This document shows, piece by piece, positions 60,466 to 64,000 of a stretch of 64,000 nt of DNA. Source of the stretch: Sphingobacterium phlebotomi (lineage in GTDB: Bacteria > Bacteroidota > Bacteroidia > Sphingobacteriales > Sphingobacteriaceae); assembly GCF_008180195.1 (NCBI RefSeq), contig NZ_VTAV01000014.1, positions 62,001-126,000 on the forward strand, written 5' to 3'. How positions within the stretch are numbered: position 1 is the stretch's first letter; each line of letters starts with the position of its first letter. The translations under genes and the position numbers were made by a program. The notes beneath the pieces are model-generated. The model had not been told where the DNA came from, ran no database searches, and saw nothing but the letters and a program-made list of their open reading frames with translations.

Positions 60466-60473
60466 TAGTTTTG
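60466..60473 (+). promoter_or_regulatory. -7 promoter element of the antiporter pair
   Basis: TAGTTTTG matches TAnnTTTG, 51 bp before the ATG at 60525. No -33 box at standard spacing. Confidence 0.45.
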
Positions 60474-60524
60474 CTTGAGACAAGTGTTCTGAGGAATACG
60501 AACGTTGTATTTAATTTTTTTGCT

Positions 60525-61007
60525 ATGTCAATAGTTAGAGAAAGCGACTTGATTGGTATCGGTAAGAAGTACCAAATTGAGACGGAAGCTGGTGACCAAA
60601 TGGTAGTTGTTATCCACGATGATGGCAAACGCGAACTTTATCGTTTTGAAAGTGACGATAGTGAGACACATTGTGTTATGACACTTTCGGATGAAGAATC
60701 CCGCCAGGTAGCGGGTATTATCGGAGGGTTGTCGTATAAGCCGAAAGCGTTGGAGACCATGGAACTAGCATTGGACGATTTGCGGATTGAATGGTACAAA
60801 GTAGGGCCTTCTAGCGATGGTGTCAACAAAAGTATCGGGGAATTGGGAGTCCGGCAACGTACAGGAGCATCGATCATCGCTGCTATCAAAGAAGAGGACA
60901 CGATCATTAATCCTGGCCCAGACTATGTAATTACACCGGAAACCACATTGGTAGTTGCCGGAAAGAAAGCGAATATAAAATTATTGAAAGAAATCCTAAC
61001 ATCCTAA
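60525..61007 (+). CDS. KhtT-like regulatory subunit of a cation/proton antiporter (TrkA_C)
   Basis: A 160-aa soluble protein. The N-terminal half (about 1-70, SDLIGIGKKYQIETEAGDQM) resembles the KhtT N-terminal domain; the C-terminal half is a TrkA_C/RCK_C domain (SIGELGVRQRTGASIIAAIK, then NPGPDYVITPETTLVVAG) that binds small ligands. In Bacillus, KhtT gates the K+/H+ antiporter KhtU; the gene 9 nt downstream encodes such an antiporter. I placed the start at ATG 60525 (MSIVRESDL); an upstream TTG at 60462 would precede the promoter box. Confidence 0.88.
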   Translation: MSIVRESDLIGIGKKYQIETEAGDQMVVVIHDDGKRELYRFESDDSETHCVMTLSDEESRQVAGIIGGLSYKPKALETMELALDDLRIEWYKVGPSSDGVNKSIGELGVRQRTGASIIAAIKEEDTIINPGPDYVITPETTLVVAGKKANIKLLKEILTS

Positions 61008-61016
61008 ATTCACCCT

Positions 61017-62267
61017 ATGCTATCACATACCTTAATATTAGAAGTTGGTATCGCTGTATTGCTGGTCGCCATTGTTGGTTTGCTGGCAAACAGGTTGCGA
61101 TTTTCGGTGATACCATTTTTTATAATAATCGGTATGGTAGTTGGTCAACATGCCCCTCAATTTGGACATATTGACCTCACGTTTACGGAGAGCAAGCCTT
61201 TTATAGATTTCATGGGGCGCTTAGGGGTACTTTTCCTGTTATTTTACTTGGGACTGGAATTTTCCGTAGGAAGATTAATGCAGTCGGGGAAATCCATTGT
61301 TACCGGAGGAATGATTTACGTGTTCCTGAATTTTATATCGGGTGTATTGATCGGGTGGCTCATGGATCTTCCTTTTAAAGAAATGATGGTGCTATGTGGC
61401 GTGATGACCAGTTCCTCCACCGCAATAGTTGCGAAAGTACTGACTGATTTAAAGCGGACAGCGAATCCCGAAACCGAAATTATCATGGGAATGATTATGT
61501 TTGACGATTTGTTTATCGCTATGCATATATCTTTTCTTTCGGGTTTGATTCTAACCGGAGGCACGTCTTTTTGGTCTGTGTTAGGGACATCCTTACTAGC
61601 GCTAGGTTTTATTCTGACGTTTTTGATACTCGGTAGGAAACTTGTTCCTATTATTGATAGGTTGCTACAGGACAAATCGCCCGAGCTGTTTATCTTGATT
61701 ATATTCAGCCTGCTGTTTATCATTGCGGGCTTTTCAGAAACGATACATGTGGCGGAAGCTATCGGCGCATTGATGGCAGGGCTGGTGTTTGCAGATTCCC
61801 GCTATATTAAGAAAATTGAGGGGATGATCGCTCCCTATCGTGATTTCTTCGGTGCGATGTTCTTTTTTAGCTTTGGGCTTTCTATTGATATGTACACCTT
61901 GGGCGGTGCTGTAGGATGGGCTACACTGGCTGCGGCCATTACCGTCGTTTGTAATGTGGCGTCAGGTTATTTTGCGGCAAGATTTTCTGGTAGAAAACCT
62001 AAAGCTTCATTTGATATTGGATTTACGCTTTCCGCGAGGGGAGAGTTTTCTATTATTATGGCAAATATTGGAAAAGCGGGGGGCTTGCTCCCCATCCTCC
62101 AATCTTTTGTTGTTGTTTATGTGCTTATCTTATCTATCGTGTCACCCTTATTGACGAAAGAGTCACGTACGTTGTGGAGTGCGCTGTTCGGAAAAGACGT
62201 TACTCCTCTAAAACAGAAAAAGACATTAGAACAATTGGAGGGGTCAGCTGGTAATATAGATACCTAG
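61017..62267 (+). CDS. CPA2-type cation/proton antiporter (KhtU-like)
   Basis: A 416-aa membrane protein with about 12-13 helices of the monovalent cation:proton antiporter-2 family. Signatures: LGVLFLLFYLGLEFSVGRL (about 70-88), the substrate-gate stretch TSSSTAIVAKVLTDLKR (about 130-146) and MFDDLFIAMHI with the conserved acidic pair (D-D near 163). DIGFTLSARGEFSIIMANIG is the second core helix. Paired with the KhtT-like subunit, it probably exports K+ in exchange for H+. The stop codon lies in a hairpin. Confidence 0.9.
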   Translation: MLSHTLILEVGIAVLLVAIVGLLANRLRFSVIPFFIIIGMVVGQHAPQFGHIDLTFTESKPFIDFMGRLGVLFLLFYLGLEFSVGRLMQSGKSIVTGGMIYVFLNFISGVLIGWLMDLPFKEMMVLCGVMTSSSTAIVAKVLTDLKRTANPETEIIMGMIMFDDLFIAMHISFLSGLILTGGTSFWSVLGTSLLALGFILTFLILGRKLVPIIDRLLQDKSPELFILIIFSLLFIIAGFSETIHVAEAIGALMAGLVFADSRYIKKIEGMIAPYRDFFGAMFFFSFGLSIDMYTLGGAVGWATLAAAITVVCNVASGYFAARFSGRKPKASFDIGFTLSARGEFSIIMANIGKAGGLLPILQSFVVVYVLILSIVSPLLTKESRTLWSALFGKDVTPLKQKKTLEQLEGSAGNIDT

Positions 62268-62295
62268 GCTTCTTGACTTTTGGATGCCTAGGTAT
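62260..62295 (+). terminator. Hairpin overlapping the antiporter stop codon
   Basis: ATACCTAGGC (62260-62269) and GCCTAGGTAT (62286-62295) are perfectly complementary over 10 bp with a 16-nt loop; the TAG stop is in the left arm. No strong T run follows, so termination may be weak. Confidence 0.45.
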
Positions 62296-62310
62296 AAGTA
62301 ATATAGCTTT

Positions 62311-63378
62311 TTATAAATGATGTTTTTTTTGTAGGAAATCGGCGACAAAGGCATCGTCGTTTAATTCAGGATAATCTCTATACACGCGATCTATTTCTTC
62401 TTTTTGTCCAGGCGAAAGTACTTCGTTCGGATTAAGACACCAGACGCCTTTCATTAATCCTTGTCGACGGAGTACCTCGTGGATGCCCGGAATACAACCA
62501 TGAAAATCATGTGCTGGGTCAAAAAAAGCAGCATTACTATCTGTGATGGCGATAGCTTTACGTAATAACGAGTTTGCCGTCTGATTTTGAGGGTTCTTTT
62601 TATATTCCTTTACTTCTTCCAGCAGTGTTACCGCTTTATTTGTCCATACAGCCCAATGCCCTAATAACCCCCCTTTGAAGTCGATGGTCACGTGCTTCTC
62701 GCCTATCGGAAAGCGATAGGTTGTCATTAAGTCGTTGACAATGTTATCATCATTTCCCGTATACATGACAATCTTGTCGTGACGACCGGAGTTGGCTAAT
62801 GCACGCATGACGTCAAGTGTTTGGTAGCGGTTGAAAGAAGCACACTTGATAGCGACCACATTTTCGATTTTTACAAATTCGCTCCAGAATGCATAACTGA
62901 AAACACGGCCGCCAACGGAGGGTTGTAGGTAAAATCCAAACACCGGAATAACGGCCGCTACCTCCCTAACCCTATCCAATATAGCCGCTTCGGTCCAGTC
63001 CTGTAGTCCTCCCATACTCAATAATCCGATGTCATACCCGTAGTGGATAGCGGTATGTGCTTCTTGAATAGCTTGCTCCGTTGAACCACAGATACCGGCG
63101 ATCTTGACAAACGGTCCCTGTAAGGTTGCTTTCGCTATCTCTTCACTTGTCCATTTTAAAACCGTTTCGAATAAGTTGAACTCGGGATCTCGAATTTCAA
63201 ATTGTGTGGAGTGTACCGCCACTGCGATACCACCCGCACCACTTGCTATATAATATTGCGTTAAAAGACGTTGATGATATTCGTTTATGCTTCGATCTTC
63301 ATTTAATGCCAATGGGTGGGCAGGAATGACTACGCCAGCCCATAAGTGCTTTACAAGCTCTGCTGATAGTTTTTTCAT
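62311..63378 (-). CDS. Dihydrodipicolinate synthase/N-acetylneuraminate lyase family protein
   Basis: A 355-aa class I aldolase-fold protein beginning MKKLSAELVKHLWAG. The TIM-barrel signatures are WAGVVIPAHPLALNED, the proton-relay tyrosine in VFGFYLQPSVGG and the Schiff-base lysine in VVAIKCASFNRYQ (about 190). It lacks the usual GTTGE motif of true DapA (here ASGAGGIAVAVHST), so lysine synthesis is unlikely; cleavage or formation of a 2-oxo sugar acid is more plausible. The start ATG overlaps the stop TAA of the upstream epimerase gene by one base (TAATG). Confidence 0.85.
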   Translation of the reverse strand: MKKLSAELVKHLWAGVVIPAHPLALNEDRSINEYHQRLLTQYYIASGAGGIAVAVHSTQFEIRDPEFNLFETVLKWTSEEIAKATLQGPFVKIAGICGSTEQAIQEAHTAIHYGYDIGLLSMGGLQDWTEAAILDRVREVAAVIPVFGFYLQPSVGGRVFSYAFWSEFVKIENVVAIKCASFNRYQTLDVMRALANSGRHDKIVMYTGNDDNIVNDLMTTYRFPIGEKHVTIDFKGGLLGHWAVWTNKAVTLLEEVKEYKKNPQNQTANSLLRKAIAITDSNAAFFDPAHDFHGCIPGIHEVLRRQGLMKGVWCLNPNEVLSPGQKEEIDRVYRDYPELNDDAFVADFLQKKHHL

Positions 63379-64000
63379 TAGAATTTCCCCTTTCTTTCTT
63401 GAAAATGTGTGTCTTTGTTCCATAAATCTCCACCTTCTATGAGCCATTTCGCGGTGATATCAATAGCTTCGCGGATTGTCGTCTTCGGATATCCAAATAA
63501 GCGGTGACATTCAGATGCGTTGTTGAGCAAAGCGGTTTCCGCTGCCTGATTCACGAATGTTGGTGTTATGTTGAAAAGCTCTCCAAAACGTTCTGCAATC
63601 CAGCGAGTAGATAATATTTCCGGCCCGGTAACATTTAATATTTTAGCAGGAGATGTACAATGTAAGAGTGAGCGCAATGCGATCTCGTTGGCATCACCTT
63701 GCCAGATTACATTGACGTTTTGGCTGGTTAAATCAATCGGACGTTGTTCTTTGACAGCTTTTGCGATTTCTACTAATACGCCGTAACGAAAATCAACTGC
63801 ATAGTTCAACCGATAGATAAGTGTAGGTGTTCCATTCTTTTTAGAGAAATATTCAAATATACGCTCTCGCCCAAGGCATGATTGTGCATATTCTCCGATG
63901 GGTTCGGGTGTTGTTTCCTCTGAAATGCCGCCATCGGTCACGGGGACAAAGGGCAGTACATTTCCCGAAGAAAAAGCAACTATGTTTGATGCTTTGAAAT
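63378..64000 (-). CDS. NAD-dependent epimerase/dehydratase (5' end outside window)
   Basis: The C-terminal 207 residues of a short-chain dehydrogenase-like sugar epimerase. The reading frame is open to the right edge; the internal ATG-like start at 63941 is not real, since upstream codons read IVAFSSGNVLPFVPVTDGG, the usual strand before the active site. The tyrosine/lysine region is diverged: EYAQSCLGRERIFEYF stands where Y-x3-K is expected (Y-x5-R). RLNYAVDFRYGVLVEIA and VTGPEILSTRWIAERFGELF follow family form. It is coupled to the DHDPS-like gene, so both probably serve one sugar-acid pathway. Confidence 0.85.
   Translation of the reverse strand, partial: FKASNIVAFSSGNVLPFVPVTDGGISEETTPEPIGEYAQSCLGRERIFEYFSKKNGTPTLIYRLNYAVDFRYGVLVEIAKAVKEQRPIDLTSQNVNVIWQGDANEIALRSLLHCTSPAKILNVTGPEILSTRWIAERFGELFNITPTFVNQAAETALLNNASECHRLFGYPKTTIREAIDITAKWLIEGGDLWNKDTHFQERKGKF

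Noticed and set aside
1..64000. tRNA, rRNA or CRISPR arrays
   Set aside because: I saw no cloverleaf ends with CCA-type acceptor pairs, no rRNA-like conserved stretches and no regularly spaced repeats.

Overview
The window is about 64 kb of chromosome from a member of the Bacteroidota, most likely the Sphingobacteriaceae (Sphingobacterium/Pedobacter relatives); this placement is by inference. Supporting signs are the recurrent promoter motif TAnnTTTG 10-60 nt before start codons, sometimes with TTTG about 19 bp upstream; near absence of Shine-Dalgarno sequences; an F-type ATPase cluster without beta and epsilon genes; a bacterial GH3-family protein beside lptB; a PorT-type outer-membrane barrel; and a small SRP RNA. 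Most of the window is housekeeping sequence with tight gene spacing.

Layout. 1-7.6 kb: accD (partial), SRP RNA, dprA, a small conserved protein, rsmG, a family 2 glycosyltransferase, tgt, an LptF/LptG-type permease and an EamA transporter. 7.6-13.6 kb: gltD and gltB (glutamate synthase). 13.8-19.7 kb is the only accessory-looking stretch: a DUF4143-type ATPase behind two tandem palindromes, two poorly characterised proteins, a 642-bp gene-free stretch with two strong palindromes and phased TATCGAT boxes, an AraC regulator co-transcribed with an unknown protein, and a small lipoprotein. 20-24.9 kb: a transglutaminase-fold protein, a cupin and a Pif1/RecD-like helicase. 24.9-30.7 kb: ATP synthase genes atpZ-(small membrane protein)-atpB-E-F-H-A-G. 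30.9-36 kb: der, cysS, a tandem NTF2-like secreted protein, a SurA-like isomerase. 36-43 kb: a secreted lactonase and the complete seven-gene Mrp Na+/H+ antiporter operon. 43-50 kb: metallophosphoesterase, OMP barrel, a probable miniature IS derivative, acs, UbiA-like membrane protein, 2-hydroxyacid dehydrogenase, FAD monooxygenase. 50-55 kb: rsmA, pdxA, tRNA nucleotidyltransferase, pRiA4b ORF-3-like protein, miaA. 55-64 kb: ilvE, GH3, lptB, recJ, a KhtT/KhtU-like cation antiporter pair, a DHDPS-family lyase and a truncated NAD-dependent epimerase.

Themes: energy and ion homeostasis (ATP synthase, Mrp, KhtTU-like), tRNA/rRNA modification and translation (tgt, rsmG, rsmA, miaA, CCA enzyme, cysS, der), nitrogen and carbon entry (gltBD, acs, ilvE) and envelope assembly (LptF/G-like, LptB, SurA-like). 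I see no tRNA or rRNA genes, no CRISPR array, no intact transposon and no prophage. The most interesting signals are non-coding: the structured 16.5-17.1 kb stretch, the tandem palindromes before the DUF4143 ATPase, a hairpin inside the ATP synthase operon, a palindrome abutting the ilvE start codon, a 234-bp element with 14-bp terminal inverted repeats, and a dual-frame element near 19.8-19.95 kb.
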